A DNA stretch of 64,000 bases from Arion vulgaris (taxonomy: Eukaryota > Mollusca > Gastropoda > Stylommatophora > Arionidae), in assembly GCA_020796225.1 (NCBI GenBank), contig CM036754.1, forward strand, positions 17,312,867 through 17,376,866, in the 5' to 3' direction. Positions 43,134-53,559 of this stretch are shown here, in pieces. The notes beneath the pieces were generated by a model. The model was not told the origin of the DNA, did not search any database, and was given only the letters and a program-made list of their open reading frames with translations. Positions within the stretch are counted from its first letter, which is position 1. Each line of letters begins with the position of its first letter. The translations under genes and the position numbers were made by a program.

Positions 43134-43307
43134 TGGCAATCTGTACAAAATTCATGCCCCACAGGATCGACCACACCCATCCAACAATGACCACAAAGGA
43201 AATCATCTGCAGAAATGCGGATAGCATGTTGAGACCGAATGCTTTGGCAGGTTTTCCAAGTTTAGTCTTGCAGCCACATAGACAAGTCCATGATGTCATG
43301 AATGTAC
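43134..43307 (-). CDS. Stum/SPEC3-family gene 2, internal exon (membrane core)
   Basis: Minus-strand acceptor tttatgttttcag ends at 43308, and the donor gttagt begins at 43133. The 174-bp exon has phase 1 at both ends, exactly like exon 2 of gene 1. It reads TFMTSWTCLCGCKTKLGKPA, then AFGLNMLSAFLQMISFVVIV and GWVWSILWGMNFVQIA: a Cys-rich loop and a membrane helix with the family signature. If the donor is not used, the frame ends at TAG (43131-43129) straight after the helix. Exon 1 would lie above 43.3 kb and was not found in this window. Confidence 0.78.
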
Positions 43308-43319
43308 CTGAAAACATAA

Positions 43320-43905
43320 AACAAATATGGTTGAATTCAACATAACCATTATTGCCATTAACACATTCTACCGTCCTGGTTTTCTAGCCCTGCTATTGTC
43401 AAACAAGTGGGTATGCATTCTATTTTAATGTTCAAAGTTGTAGTTATAAGTTAGTTATACATTTCATTATGAAGTTATGCAACATTTTATAATCAGCAGG
43501 AGAAAAAGAAACATTTGTGGAAAGGAAGCAGAAAATAGCAATGACATTTTGGTTGGAAAGTAAGAACAGTAGAAAACGTGTGTATTTTATGAGATGGGGA
43601 TGGGGAGGCGGTGAGTGACAGAAGATATTTACAAAAATGTCAGGACTTTAAATAACACCGGAAATAATTTTTAATCACTTTTAAACGGTAAACACCTTAT
43701 TTCATGTTTCCTGTGTAATGATGATTTCACTTTAAGGAGGGTTTTTTAATGGGTTTTTAGTAATTATTCTTTATTAAAGTTGTATAGGATAGAACTGTGT
43801 CTTTCTTTTCATTGTAATATTGCATCTGTATTAGCTTGTTTCACATCAATACCGTCAGACTTTTATTTATGTTGACATAATAGTTGACAATTTACAAAGA
43901 TGCAG
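43320..43905. other. AT-rich DNA, nothing supported
   Basis: Presumed upstream intron of gene 2. Confidence 0.4.
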
Positions 43906-43911
43906 AACTAC

Positions 43912-44238
43912 TATTTATTGGTTATTGGTTATTGGTTACTAAACTGACGTCATTGCACTCCGGGCAGACCCATAGGTGCTCAGTCTCCCCAACAGATATC
44001 GAAGAGTATGCATACTAATGGTTCCCGTGGCTCGCTGATTAAACACACCTCTCACTCTGCCCCTCAGGCATCCAGTTCTACTTGTACAACGGGTAACTCC
44101 AAACTGCTTAAATCACGTGATCGATTCAACATCTATTTTAGTGTCTTCATCCAAGAGACACTCGCGAAGAAACCGAAGAACATACCCCTTCAACATTCAT
44201 CTTCAACTCCCCAACAATTGATTGCATTTATTGATTGA
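43912..44238 (-). mobile_element. 3' end of the I-clade-type LINE, second copy
   Basis: Nearly collinear with 4309-4560, including the ggttattggttattggttac terminal repeats, agtctccccaacagatatcg and aaacacacctctcactctgc. Minus orientation, as in the 4.3-7.9 kb copy. Confidence 0.85.
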
Positions 44239-44244
44239 TTCAAC

Positions 44245-44782
44245 AGTGTTTCGGTTCAGTTTATTATTTCCACGAAGTTGTGTATTTTTGACATGTGAAA
44301 CAAATGGTACATCCTCGCAATGAAATCCCCTTGGCAGTGGCAATCCAAATTATAAGCACCATAACATGTTCTGATTGAGGTCTGTGTTCAAGTCGCACAG
44401 GATGTAATTAATGAAGTGTCTCTGAAAAACGGTTGAAATAAGAACAAAAGTGATTTGGACATTTCTTCTACAGCAACAATGGGTTCACTAAGGTTCAGTG
44501 TGCAAATATGCGGATTTCCTCATTCTGATATAGTTTCCACATCAGTAATGAGTTCCTTGCAACGCAATAAATACATATGAAGGTAAATGTCTGTCGCAAC
44601 TGATATGGATTTTGTAAAAGAACTGCTTCAAGATATCGTTTTCATTCTTCGTCTGATGCTAACAAACGATGATATTCTGCTTCCATCAGAACTGTGTAAT
44701 ATATACCATCAACTGTGCGAATACATCTGTAGGTTGTAGCTCCTTGAACATGCAGCAATAAAAGAACACATATAAATATTTC
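44245..44782 (-). other. Degenerate coding-like DNA, unknown
   Basis: Minus-strand frames show short protein-like runs (for example LRCKELITDVETISE) broken by stops. It is split by a MITE from 44937-45057. No family recognised. Confidence 0.25.
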
Positions 44783-44936
44783 CAGTGGCGGCTAGTGATC
44801 CTTTTTGTTGGTGGAGTCAGACTCAAATTTTCGAGAAAAATCATGGTTTTTAATTAGGTTATATTTTAATTTATTAACTAATAAATACGCGTTACACATT
44901 AATTTTGGTGGGGCCCCTAATGACGAGCCGCTACTG
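44783..44936 (+). mobile_element. hAT-type MITE, family E, copy 5
   Basis: 154 bp with ends cagtggcggctagt and acgagccgctactg. Target duplication aatatttc / aacatttc (7 of 8). Confidence 0.88.
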
Positions 44937-45192
44937 AACATTTCTATCTTTGAGACCAACGGTGTCAATTCGGCAAACGATGTTGTTACATCCCTGCTTA
45001 TGCATGCACTATTTGTTGAGATTGAAGACTTAGGCGTTGGGAATCTAAGTGTAAAATAAATGATTTGCTTCTGTGCTATAAAGATTTCTCTGAAACCAAG
45101 CCAAGAGCTTTATCTTTCAACTTGCTGCATGATGACTCATGGCATGTTCTTCTTCATTTACTTTTTAAAATATAATTCGTTGTTGATCTTGT

Positions 45193-45553
45193 AAATGGAA
45201 GTTCTTCTTCTTCTTCATCTTTGCGTTCGTCCGTTGTCAATTCAGGCAAAAAGTCATGACGCCTGGTATTGCGCTACTGAGTTTTGCGTGAAGCCTGCTT
45301 ACTGTTTTACTGGTGTCCATCGCCATGCGGTGAACCTCCGCCATCTTCAAATTAGATCCTTAGAGTGTGATCGTTACGGGAAACCTGTTTTCCGCGAAAC
45401 ACTTGCCTTGTCCTCGTACCATCGGTAGCTTTAGCGGTCAGTGTTGATTGGTGAAGTGCGACCTCTCTATCGGATTTCCTGACTTTGGTGAAGTCATTGC
45501 GTACGCATCGTATGATAAACACTCTTTAACGACCTTTAACTGCCGTATATTTT
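45193..45553 (-). mobile_element. Repeat family I, copy 1
   Basis: Collinear with 55.09-55.45 kb: gcgctactgagttttgcgtg, agagtgtgatcgttacggg, cgtacgcatcgtatgataaa. On the minus strand it ends gaacgcaaagatgaagaaga, like the other (GAA)n families. No clear coding function. Confidence 0.7.
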
Positions 45554-45865
45554 AAATGTAAGTTGAATCATAGTTTTGTACGTCTGTGGATTTTAAAACT
45601 CTACGTTAACTCTGTTTGTGCTAGTAACGTATAACATTTTAAAATGTAAATTAATCATAACATTTGTACAAGCGTGTCCTGTAAAAGTATTTATGTAAGT
45701 TGTCATAGTTTTGTACGTCTGTGCCGTATATTTTAAATGTAAGTTGAATCATAGTTTTGTACGTCTGTGCCGTATATTTTAAATGTAAGTTGAATCATAG
45801 TTTTGTACGTCTGTGCCGTATATTTTAAATGTAAGTTGAATCATAGTTTTGTACGTCTGTGATTC
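45541..45865. repeat. 46-bp tandem repeat seeded at the edge of family I
   Basis: Units tgccgtatattttaaatgta plus agttgaatcatagttttgta and cgtctg start at 45722, 45768 and 45814, with an earlier copy at 45541. The first 12 bases equal the end of the family I element. Confidence 0.88.
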
Positions 45866-45869
45866 AAGC

Positions 45870-46790
45870 AACTCTCACGTTACCTCTGATGTTGTGCTAA
45901 CGTAACAAGTATAAATAAACATCACAATATAATCAGGAACCATCAGTTGACCTTCTCCAACCAACTCTAACTACAACACTTGTACAAGCAGGTCCCTTGT
46001 AGAAGTATCTGTAGCTGTAATTGTATGTTATATGTGATGTGCAGGCTTCAACATAAATATGTGCTAATTACTACAGTTCGTTCCGAAATTTGTGAACACT
46101 AAGGTTTAATTTGTACGAAATCTACCGGATGGATAACAGTAATTTTGAAAGGCAGTCTTATACTGCCTTATGAATTCATGTTTAACTAATTGGTAGGCAG
46201 CTTAGTTGATGCAAAAACGTTTTTGTTATATAATTTTGCATAAACAGCAAAAATGATAATCAAAACTTTAAAAATTTTAATAATCACAAAATGGTAGCAA
46301 ATGTTTGCAAAGGTGTATCTCTAATACATAATATAAAAAGAAAGGTAACACAGGGAACAAATGATACCTTCCACTTCTATCAATGAAAATGAATGGTGCT
46401 ACATCGCCACTAACAGTCGTTAGATACATTGTGAACTGATTAATTCCACGGGATTCTCGATTTTCACTTGCGCTGAATTGCATGTGGAGCACGCAAATGC
46501 GAAATTATAGAAAAACCTGACAATCGTACTGTTAAACTTCTACATCTACACCAAATCAACATCGCTGTCATTTTACTAACAACATATAATATAAATCTTA
46601 CAGCACTAAAGGTTTTGGGAGCAAAAATACTTTAGGAAGGTCGCCACTGTTACCTATATACAAATGTAAAAATCAATCATTTCTGTCAAAGTAGATGATT
46701 TTATATAGGTCGGTAAAGGCGTTCACAAAGTTTGCAATAATATTATAGAGTTAGAGTTAAGTAATATTGTCATTGTTTTTAAAATTTCAG
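45870..46790. other. AT-rich DNA, nothing supported
   Basis: A segment at 45.87-46.02 kb loosely echoes 45.60-45.70 kb (ctgtttgtgcta, acttgtacaagc), suggesting a larger duplication. No gene. Confidence 0.4.
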
Positions 46791-46804
46791 CCTTTTATCA
46801 TTAC

Positions 46805-47362
46805 ATGTTCATAGTGGACTTTTGCCTAGTTTTGTAGCAAGGCAATTTCCAAATCATGGTCATCGTAAACGTTCACACTTCTGAGTGTCCTGCTGTAATC
46901 TTAGTCTCTGTTTATACTGCTCTTATAGTGGACTTTGCCTAGACTTGGCAAGGTACATTCCCAAATCATGGTCACGAACTTCCACACTTCGACTTGTCCT
47001 TCTGTACTCTAGTCTTCCGTTTATACTGCTGTATAGTGAACTTTGCCTAGCCTTGGCAAGGTAATTCCCAAATCATGGTCATGCGCAACTTCCACACTTC
47101 TGATCTTGTCCTTCTGTCACTCTGGTCTCTCGTTTATACTGTTGTATAGTGGACTTTTGCCTAGCCTTGGCAAGGTACATTCCCCAAATCATGGTCACGC
47201 AACTTCCACACTTCGACTTGTCCTGCTGTACTCTAGTCTCTCGTTTATACTGCTGTATAGTGGACTTTTGCCTAGCCCTGGCAAGGTACATTCCCCAAAT
47301 CATGGTCACGCAACTTCCACACTTCGACGTGTCTTGCTGTACTCTAGAGCTTCTCGTTTATG
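46805..47362. repeat. ~112-bp tandem repeat, 5 copies
   Basis: gtggacttttgcctag recurs at about 46814, 46928, 47036 (variant), 47149 and 47261. The first copies have many small indels; the last two are nearly identical. A 191-codon ORF over it is periodic. Confidence 0.92.
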
Positions 47363-47534
47363 TTTTGTCTTTATAACAAAATCTGAGCTGCCAAAATGTG
47401 TAAATCTTTGCGCTCTACTTTTGTATTTTCTTTCTATTTATGATTGTTTGTTTCCCTGTCCTCTAAACCTTGTGTTCTATTTATGTTATATAACAAACAA
47501 TGTTAGAAATGTAGGAAATATTTGGCGATTGTCT

Positions 47535-47755
47535 CTGTGGCTTAGGTGGTTAAGCAGTTGTCTCTGTGGCTTAGGGTGGTTAAGCAGTTGTCTTGCGTTC
47601 CGAATGTCGTGGGTTTGAATTCGGCGACTTCGTTCTGTTCACTATTGGTCCCCTCCCTAGAATCCCTAGAATTGTTGCCTGTTCTACTAGTATACTGAGT
47701 TCGCGCCTTGTGCAATGTTCATGGTAGTGGTGAGTTATTTCTGTGGAGGTGACGA
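47535..47755 (+). mobile_element. tRNA-derived SINE, family C, copy 4, duplicated A-box side
   Basis: tctctgtggcttaggtggtt plus aagcagttg occurs twice in tandem before gtgggtttgaattcggcg (B-box). Body: cttgtgcaatgttcatggta. Confidence 0.75.
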
Positions 47756-47756
47756 G

Positions 47757-47905
47757 ATCTTCTTCTTCTTGCGTTCGTTCTCTAGACCAGTTTTAACACA
47801 CTTTGTGATGCTTGATTTTAAGAACATGTATACTGCACATTGGTTTGGTAGCCCCAACGCATAGACTTCTACACTTTAGACTGTATCCGATTTCAGCCAA
47901 AGTGA
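47757..47905 (-). mobile_element. SINE-like element, family B, copy 3, truncated
   Basis: gatcttcttcttcttgcgtt at the edge, then cacactttgtgatgcttgat and tccgatttcagccaaag. It abuts the family C SINE. Confidence 0.65.
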
Positions 47906-48069
47906 CTGAGATGAATCGTCAATGAATAAACCTGTAGTCAGGTTCTCAATTCTAATGCCACTTTAATACAGTTCATGTATGTATCTAAACCTATAAATTA
48001 TTTTCTGTTACTTCATAACTGTAATTACATATGATTAATCAAATATATGATATGTGGGTGTATTGCATT

Positions 48070-48296
48070 GTTGACAAATGGACATAATTAAAGAGATAGT
48101 GGGTAATCACATGCGGGTAGCGCATATGTGGGCGTAGCTGCATGTGGGCGGATCAGCATGAAAAAAGGATAGAGGAGCGGTATCTCGGTTCCTAAGACAT
48201 CGAAAATATGTATTTTCCGATAGTCTTAGGCGACCCATGTGAAAGGGTCGTTCGACCCCCAAAGGTGTCGCGACCCACAGGTTAAGAACCACTGGT
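48070..48296 (-). mobile_element. hAT-type terminal fragment (cagtggttcttaacc end)
   Basis: On the minus strand it begins cagtggttcttaacctgtgg, then gtcgcgacacc. This is a well-known animal hAT terminus. The other end is not found, so it is truncated. The inner part holds an imperfect hairpin around cctaagacatcgaaaatatg. Confidence 0.65.
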
Positions 48297-48379
48297 CTAG
48301 ATATACATATAGATAACAAGTGAATACGGAGATTTAAGAACCCAGAGAGAAGCACCGAAGCCAATGAATATTAAACTAT

Positions 48380-48660
48380 TTACCAAACACAGAATTAGAA
48401 CCACAAACCTTTATTTCTTACGGCACACATTGCCTAGCTCTGCAGACAAACTTACGGCACACATTGCCTAGCTCTGCAGACAAACTTACGGCACACATTG
48501 CCTAGCTCTGCAGACAAACTTACGGCACACATTGCCTAGCTCTGCAGACGAACTTACGGCACACATTGCCTAGCTCTGCAGACAAACTTACGGCACACAT
48601 TGCCTAGCTCTGCAGACGAACGTTTTACAAAGCACAACCAGCTAGATAGATAATATATAT
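48380..48660 (-). mobile_element. SINE family N with an internal 34-bp tandem expansion
   Basis: Flanks (ccacaaacctttatttctta and aaagcacaaccagctag) match 40.74-40.85 kb. Between them the A-box-side segment is repeated (see next entry). Confidence 0.7.
48417..48620. repeat. 34-bp tandem repeat, exactly 6 copies, inside SINE N
   Basis: Units cttacggcacacattgccta plus gctctgcagacaaa start at 48417, 48451, 48485, 48519, 48553 and 48587. The complement contains the head word gagctaggcaatg. Confidence 0.96.
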
Positions 48661-48799
48661 ATATATGATTACTTGTAATAATCATAGAAGTTGGAGGTAA
48701 AATGAAAGTTTTCTACTGTTAAATCTGCAATTCGGGGTTTTTTTAAGAGAAAGGAAGAAAGAAAAGAAGGGGTTGATTGGTGAAAGGACTTCCCAAAAG

Positions 48800-50222
48800 C
48801 TCTCAGTCTCATCTCATCAGTATCTCAGTCTCATCTCATCAGTCTCTCAGTCTCATCTCATCAGTGTCTCAGTCTCATCTCATCAGTCTCTCAGTCTCAT
48901 CTCATTAGTCTCTCAGTCTCATCTCATCAGTGTCTCAGTCTCATCTCATCAGTCTCTCAGTCTCATCTCATCAGTCTCTCAGTCTCATCTCATCAGTCTC
49001 TCAGTCTCATCTCATCAGTCTCTCAGTCTCATCTCATTAGTCTCTCAGTCTCATCTCATCAGTGTCTCAGTCTCATCTCATCAGTGTTTCAGTCTCATCT
49101 CATCAGTCTCTCAGTCTCATCTCATCAGTCTCTCAGTCTCATCTCATCAGTCTCTCAGTCTCATCTCATCAGTCTCTCAGTCTCATCTCATCAGTATCTC
49201 AGTCTCATCTCATCAGTCTCTCAGTCTCATCTCATCAGTCTCTCTTCATCTCATCTCTCAGTCTCCTCATCAGTCTCCCATCTCATCAGTCTCTCAGTCT
49301 CATCTCATCAGTATCTCAGTCCATCTCATCAGTCTCCAGTCTCATCTCTATCAGTGGCTCAGTCTCATCTCATCAGTCTCTCAGTCTCATCTCATCAGTC
49401 TCTCAGTCTCATCTCATCAGTCTCTCAGTCTCATCTCATCAGTCTCTCAGTCTCATCTCATCAGTCTTTCAGTCTCATCTCATCAGTCTCTCAGTCTCAT
49501 CTCATCAGTCTCTCTAGTCTCTCATCTCTCAGTCTCTCAGTCTCATCTCATCAGTCTCATCAGTCTCTCAATCTCATCTCATCAGTCTCTCAGTCTCATC
49601 TCATCAGTCTCTCAGTCTCATCTCATCAGTCTCTCAGTCTCATCTCATCAGTCTCTCAGTCTCTCAGTCTCTCAGTCTCATCTCATCAGTCTCTCAGTCT
49701 CATCTCTCAGTCTCTCAGTCTCTCAGTCTCTCAGTCTCATCTCATCAGTCTCTCAGTCTCATCTCATCAGTCTCTCAGTCTCATCTCATCAGTCTCTCAG
49801 TCTCATCTCATCAGTCTCTCAGTCTCATCTCATCAGTCTCTCAGTCTCATCTCATCAGTCCTCATCTCATCTCATCAGTCTCTCAGTCTCATCTCATCAG
49901 TCTCTCAGTCTCATCAGTCTCAGTCTCTCAGTCTCTCAGTCTCTCATCTCATCAGTCTCTCAGTCTCTCAGTCTCTCAGTCTCTCAGTCTCTCAGTCTCA
50001 TCTCATCAGTCTCTCAGTCTCATCTCATCATTCTCTCAGTCTCTCAGTCTCATCTCATCAGTCTCTCAGTCTCATCTCATCAGTCTCTCATCTCATCAGT
50101 CTCTCAGTCTCTCAGTCTCATCTCATCAGTCTCTCAGTCTCATCTCATCAGTCTCTCAGTCTCTCAGTCTCTCAGTCTCTCAGTCTCTCAGTCTCTCAGT
50201 CTCTCAGTCTCTCAGTCTCATC
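48800..50222. repeat. 22-bp/6-bp pyrimidine-rich array (tctcagtctcatctcatcag type)
   Basis: About 1.4 kb of tctctcagtctcatctcatc plus ag, with patches of pure tctcag. Open frames of up to 484 Ser/Leu/His/Gln-rich codons are by-products. Indels cluster at 49.23-49.35 kb. Confidence 0.95.
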
Positions 50223-50239
50223 AATAATAAATCGAAAAC

Positions 50240-50497
50240 TAAACTTCTACTTCTTCGAACGCTTCATATCGACCACTTATTAACCACTCTGTGCGATTTG
50301 TATGTGATCTGAGCCTAAGAGCGATTGTACGTTGTGCCAGTAATGCGCCTACAAGTAAGCCACCACATCCGATTTCTGCTCTGCTTTTTATTTACTAGGA
50401 TAGCTTCCCTAGGTCCTACATCAGTCACCTCTTACGACATGCCTTGTAGGTCGCAGTGGTACTATTGTTTGCTTCCCTTGCCGGCCCCGCCACTACA
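50240..50497 (-). mobile_element. SINE-like element, family A, copy 4
   Basis: cttctacttcttcgaacgct, gtatgtgatctgagcctaag, cagtcacctcttacgacatg. Confidence 0.72.
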
Positions 50498-50930
50498 CCG
50501 ACAGAATGCTGAACAAGATGATGTGTCGTTTGGCTCGCTCGTTAAACATACTACTCATTCCGTCTAGTACATGCACAGTTCTGCTCATGCAGAGTGTGAT
50601 ATGTAGCGACACACATTAGATTTTCATTCTAGCTACACATCAAACTCTGTTAAATTATGTTAATCTGATTATAGTTAAAAATTAAAAATTAATCTTTTTC
50701 ATACCTTGTGGTAAATTGGGAGTACGGTGTCATGCATGCATTTTTCTTTGACCAGCGTTACGTGATGAAGGATGTTGTCAACCTTATGCACATTACATTT
50801 ACTTCCGAGTATTATAAGTTTTAGTTTTAGTTTAAATCATATAGTTTTAGAGCTAAATTATGAATTGAGTATAGGTTGAGCATTTTGTTTGCACTGAAAA
50901 TATTTTAAAAGAAATTGATGAAAACGAATT
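50498..50930. other. Unassigned; 50.51-50.58 kb resembles the LINE 3' end
   Basis: ttggctcgctcgttaaacat resembles the LINE 3' region at 4.42 and 44.03 kb. The rest is unassigned. Confidence 0.35.
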
Positions 50931-50947
50931 GGCAAAGCAACATCAGC

Positions 50948-51035
50948 TTTTAACAGACTAAATAAAATATAGAACTGCAAGTTATATAGTTTTAACAGAC
51001 TAAATAAAATATAGAACTGCAAGTTATATAGTTTT
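50948..51035. repeat. ~41-bp direct duplication
   Basis: ttttaacagactaaataaaa plus tatagaactgcaagttatat occurs twice in tandem. Confidence 0.9.
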
Positions 51036-51119
51036 AAACAAGTATATTAAACTAAGCTATGATATTTCAATTTCAATGTTGTATCAATACTAACATATGC
51101 TAGCGAGAGTTGCAAGGGG

Positions 51120-51525
51120 ATTAAAGATATACAAAGTAAGTTGAATGAGTTTGAAAATAGATGTAGGGGAGGGGGGATGAAATAATAATGGGATGAATTC
51201 ATGACAAGTGATGAAATCAGAGAACTGTCTGGTCAACCACTAGTAACAACTGTTGTAAGAAGGAGACGATGGAGATATGTTGCGCATACTTTAAGAAGAA
51301 ATGAGCAAAGAATTACAAAACAAGCATTTAAGTGGGAGGCAAATGGGTTCAAGAAAAACAAACGGCAATGGAAACAATGAAGCTAACTTTACTGAAAAAA
51401 GTAAGAAATATTGGTCTCTCTTTCATACAGGATAATAAACAAGTTGCCCAAGATAAAGCAGTATGAAGAAATTGACTGCATGCACTATATAACGTATAAT
51501 CGTTTGAGAAACATATAATAATAAC
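51120..51525 (+). mobile_element. LINE 3' ORF tail, family J, plus strand
   Basis: Codons VVRRRRWRYVAHTLRRNEQR, TKQAFKWEANGFKKN and QDKAV in broken frames. Homologous to 24.8 kb. Confidence 0.75.
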
Positions 51526-51534
51526 AATTTGTTT

Positions 51535-51665
51535 GGTACCCTATTGAGGGTGGGACGACCATTGAGCTATTGCGGTCGGAACAAAATCTCACTCTGAGAG
51601 TTTAATCCTGGGACTGCACGCATAGGAAGCAAGTGTTCTAACTAATGTACTATCGTCACTCTATA
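51535..51665 (-). mobile_element. tRNA-like SINE head, minus strand
   Basis: Minus strand: gatagtacattagttagaac (A-box side) and cccaggattaaactctcag (B-box side). Weak match. Confidence 0.4.
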
Positions 51666-51699
51666 GCGATGTAATTAAAATGTGCACAAAAACTCACCA

Positions 51700-51915
51700 T
51701 AGAATATTGTATTTTATTTTATTTTACCATACAGAAAGAAGAAAAAAAGCTATAGAGAAATATAATTTACTTCAGGTAAACATACAACTGTAAAACGAAA
51801 TATTAGTTTCTTATTAGTGTCACTATTCTAAAATTATGAAGCAACCAAATAGATTTGGCTAACTATTAACAACGCATAACTCATATACCTCATTTTAATT
51901 TATCAATGTCGTATC
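51700..51915. other. AT-rich DNA
   Basis: Nothing recognised. Confidence 0.4.
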
Positions 51916-51917
51916 GT

Positions 51918-52188
51918 ACCTCTTCTTCTTCTTCTTCTTCGAACGCCCCACATCGACTACTTGTTAACCACTCTGTGTGGTTTGTATGTGATCTGAGCCT
52001 AAGAGCGACTTACGTTGTGCCTGTCATGCGCCTACAAGTAGGCCAGCAAATCCGATGTCTACGATGCTTTTTATTTACTAGGTAGCTTCCTAGATCCTAA
52101 ATCAGTTACCTTTCACGACATGCCTTGTAGGTCGCAGTGGTACTATTCTTTGCTTACTTTGCGGGCCCCGGCAACACGCTGGCTGTAT
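51918..52188 (-). mobile_element. SINE-like element, family A, copy 5
   Basis: cttcttcttcttcttcgaac, gtttgtatgtgatctgagcc, gttacctttcacgacatgcc, tttgcgggccccgg. Confidence 0.75.
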
Positions 52189-52204
52189 CGTACCTGTAAC
52201 TTTA

Positions 52205-52322
52205 TGTAAACACAAAACAATATAAATGTGTACATAAAGTGAGATATAGAAAACACAAACAATATAAATGTGTACATAAAGTGAGATATAAATGTATACA
52301 TAAAGTGAAATATAAGAAAACA
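52205..52322. repeat. Short tandem duplications
   Basis: caatataaatgtgtacataa plus agtgagatata occurs about three times, with shortening. Confidence 0.85.
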
Positions 52323-52419
52323 AAGTAAGCCTTTTATTTATCACAAAGTACAACAATAGACTGAATCAATATTTTTCTCACAATATTTCGGGTAACCATA
52401 TTAAACCCTATGTTTTTAT

Positions 52420-52568
52420 TTTCCGATCCAGAAGCACTTGAGCTTTCAGCTCTTCGACTCGGTGCCATGGACATCGTAACCCTTCGATTTGGTGCCACGG
52501 ACATCGTGAATCTGGGAAACCTGTGGCTTTTCTGCCAGCCTGCGGAATTGAACCCGCACTCACAGAGT
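52420..52568 (-). mobile_element. tRNA-derived SINE, family M, copy 2
   Basis: gatccagaagcacttgagct, ggtgccatggacatcgtaac and the B-box side ggaattgaacccgcactc. It also has an internal repeat of the ggtgccatggacatcgt word. Confidence 0.72.
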
Positions 52569-52569
52569 C

Positions 52570-53205
52570 TATATAAACAATCACATTTCACTTTCTTTGT
52601 ATCTTATAATAGTTTCCTGATAAAGTCTTTTTATCGATATGTCTTTTAGTCTTGCACTTTGCAAAGCTATTTTACTTTGTTTCGATAATTCGCCATGACA
52701 GTAGTCTTATGTTTTAAGTTGTTGTTTGTGTGTTTGTTTGTTTGTTTGTTTTTTTGGTGTGTTTTTTTTTTGCGTTCGTTCGTTCTTATTCAACTCTTAA
52801 TATTTGTGCTGTTTGTGACCAGAACATGAGTACATTACAACCCTATTATGCCCTACGTTATATAAGACGGGCATATCCGAATTTTGGCTAAAGTGAATGC
52901 ATATTATCCAACAGTATATAGATTTGTACAGATGGAAATTTTACATACAGAAAAAACCACTTTAAAGTACCACCCACATATGGAGCTATATTGTAGTATT
53001 GGTATTAGATCTGATTGATCAGAGGGAGGCTGTCAGGGCTGACTCATTCCAGTTTAAAGTAATAAACATGTTATCAATCTGTATAAAGGCAATGGGTTGG
53101 CTTATTAAAGCGGGTTTCCCATAGGGTACGCCCCTGTTGGAAGCAATGGCACGTCACAAAGCACGAACTTCGTCCATTAACAATACATGTACTAGAGATT
53201 TCATG
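52570..53205. other. Mostly unassigned; degenerate SINE B piece at ~52770-52905
   Basis: ttgcgttcgttcgttctt followed by diverged family B sequence on the minus strand. (tttg)n run near 52725-52752. No gene. Confidence 0.4.
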
Positions 53206-53209
53206 AAAA

Positions 53210-53458
53210 ATCGCCCGAGTGGTTACCGGGGTCCACATTTGGGATGTAAAGAATAGAACCACTGTTACCTGTCACGCATGTCATTAGAGGCGACTAAGAA
53301 AGTTTAGCTGAAATTGGATGCATGTGTCCTAAACTTGTAGAAGTCTATGCGTTTAGGGCCTACCAAACCAATGTGCAACGTATACACGTTCTTGGCAAAG
53401 ATCAAACATATCACAAAGAGTGATTAAAATTGATCGTAAAGAACGAACGCAAAGAGGA
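53210..53458 (+). mobile_element. SINE-like element, family B, copy 4
   Basis: cgagtggttaccggggtcca, ttagaggcgactaagaaagt, gtaaagaacgaacgcaaaga. Confidence 0.75.
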
Positions 53459-53485
53459 AGATATGAAAAACTGTGACTAAGTTCA

Positions 53486-53556
53486 GAGTCAAACCTACAA
53501 CCTTCATAATGACAGGCACACGTCTTAGCCACTCTGCCAAAGAGTTCTAGTCACAA
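53486..53556 (-). mobile_element. tRNA-like SINE head or tRNA-derived pseudogene
   Basis: Minus strand: tttggcagagtggctaagac (A-box) and gttgtaggtttgactctga (B-box) about 45 nt apart. Not a complete tRNA fold. Confidence 0.5.
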
Positions 53557-53559
53557 AAT

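Noticed and set aside
47043..47618. 191-codon hydrophobic ORF
   Set aside because: It runs through a ~112-bp tandem repeat and into a SINE. Residue runs repeat with the DNA unit.
48773..50283. 484- and 399-codon Ser/Leu/His-rich ORFs
   Set aside because: They follow a 22-bp/6-bp array whose period and composition lack stops in several frames. No start context, splice structure or domain.
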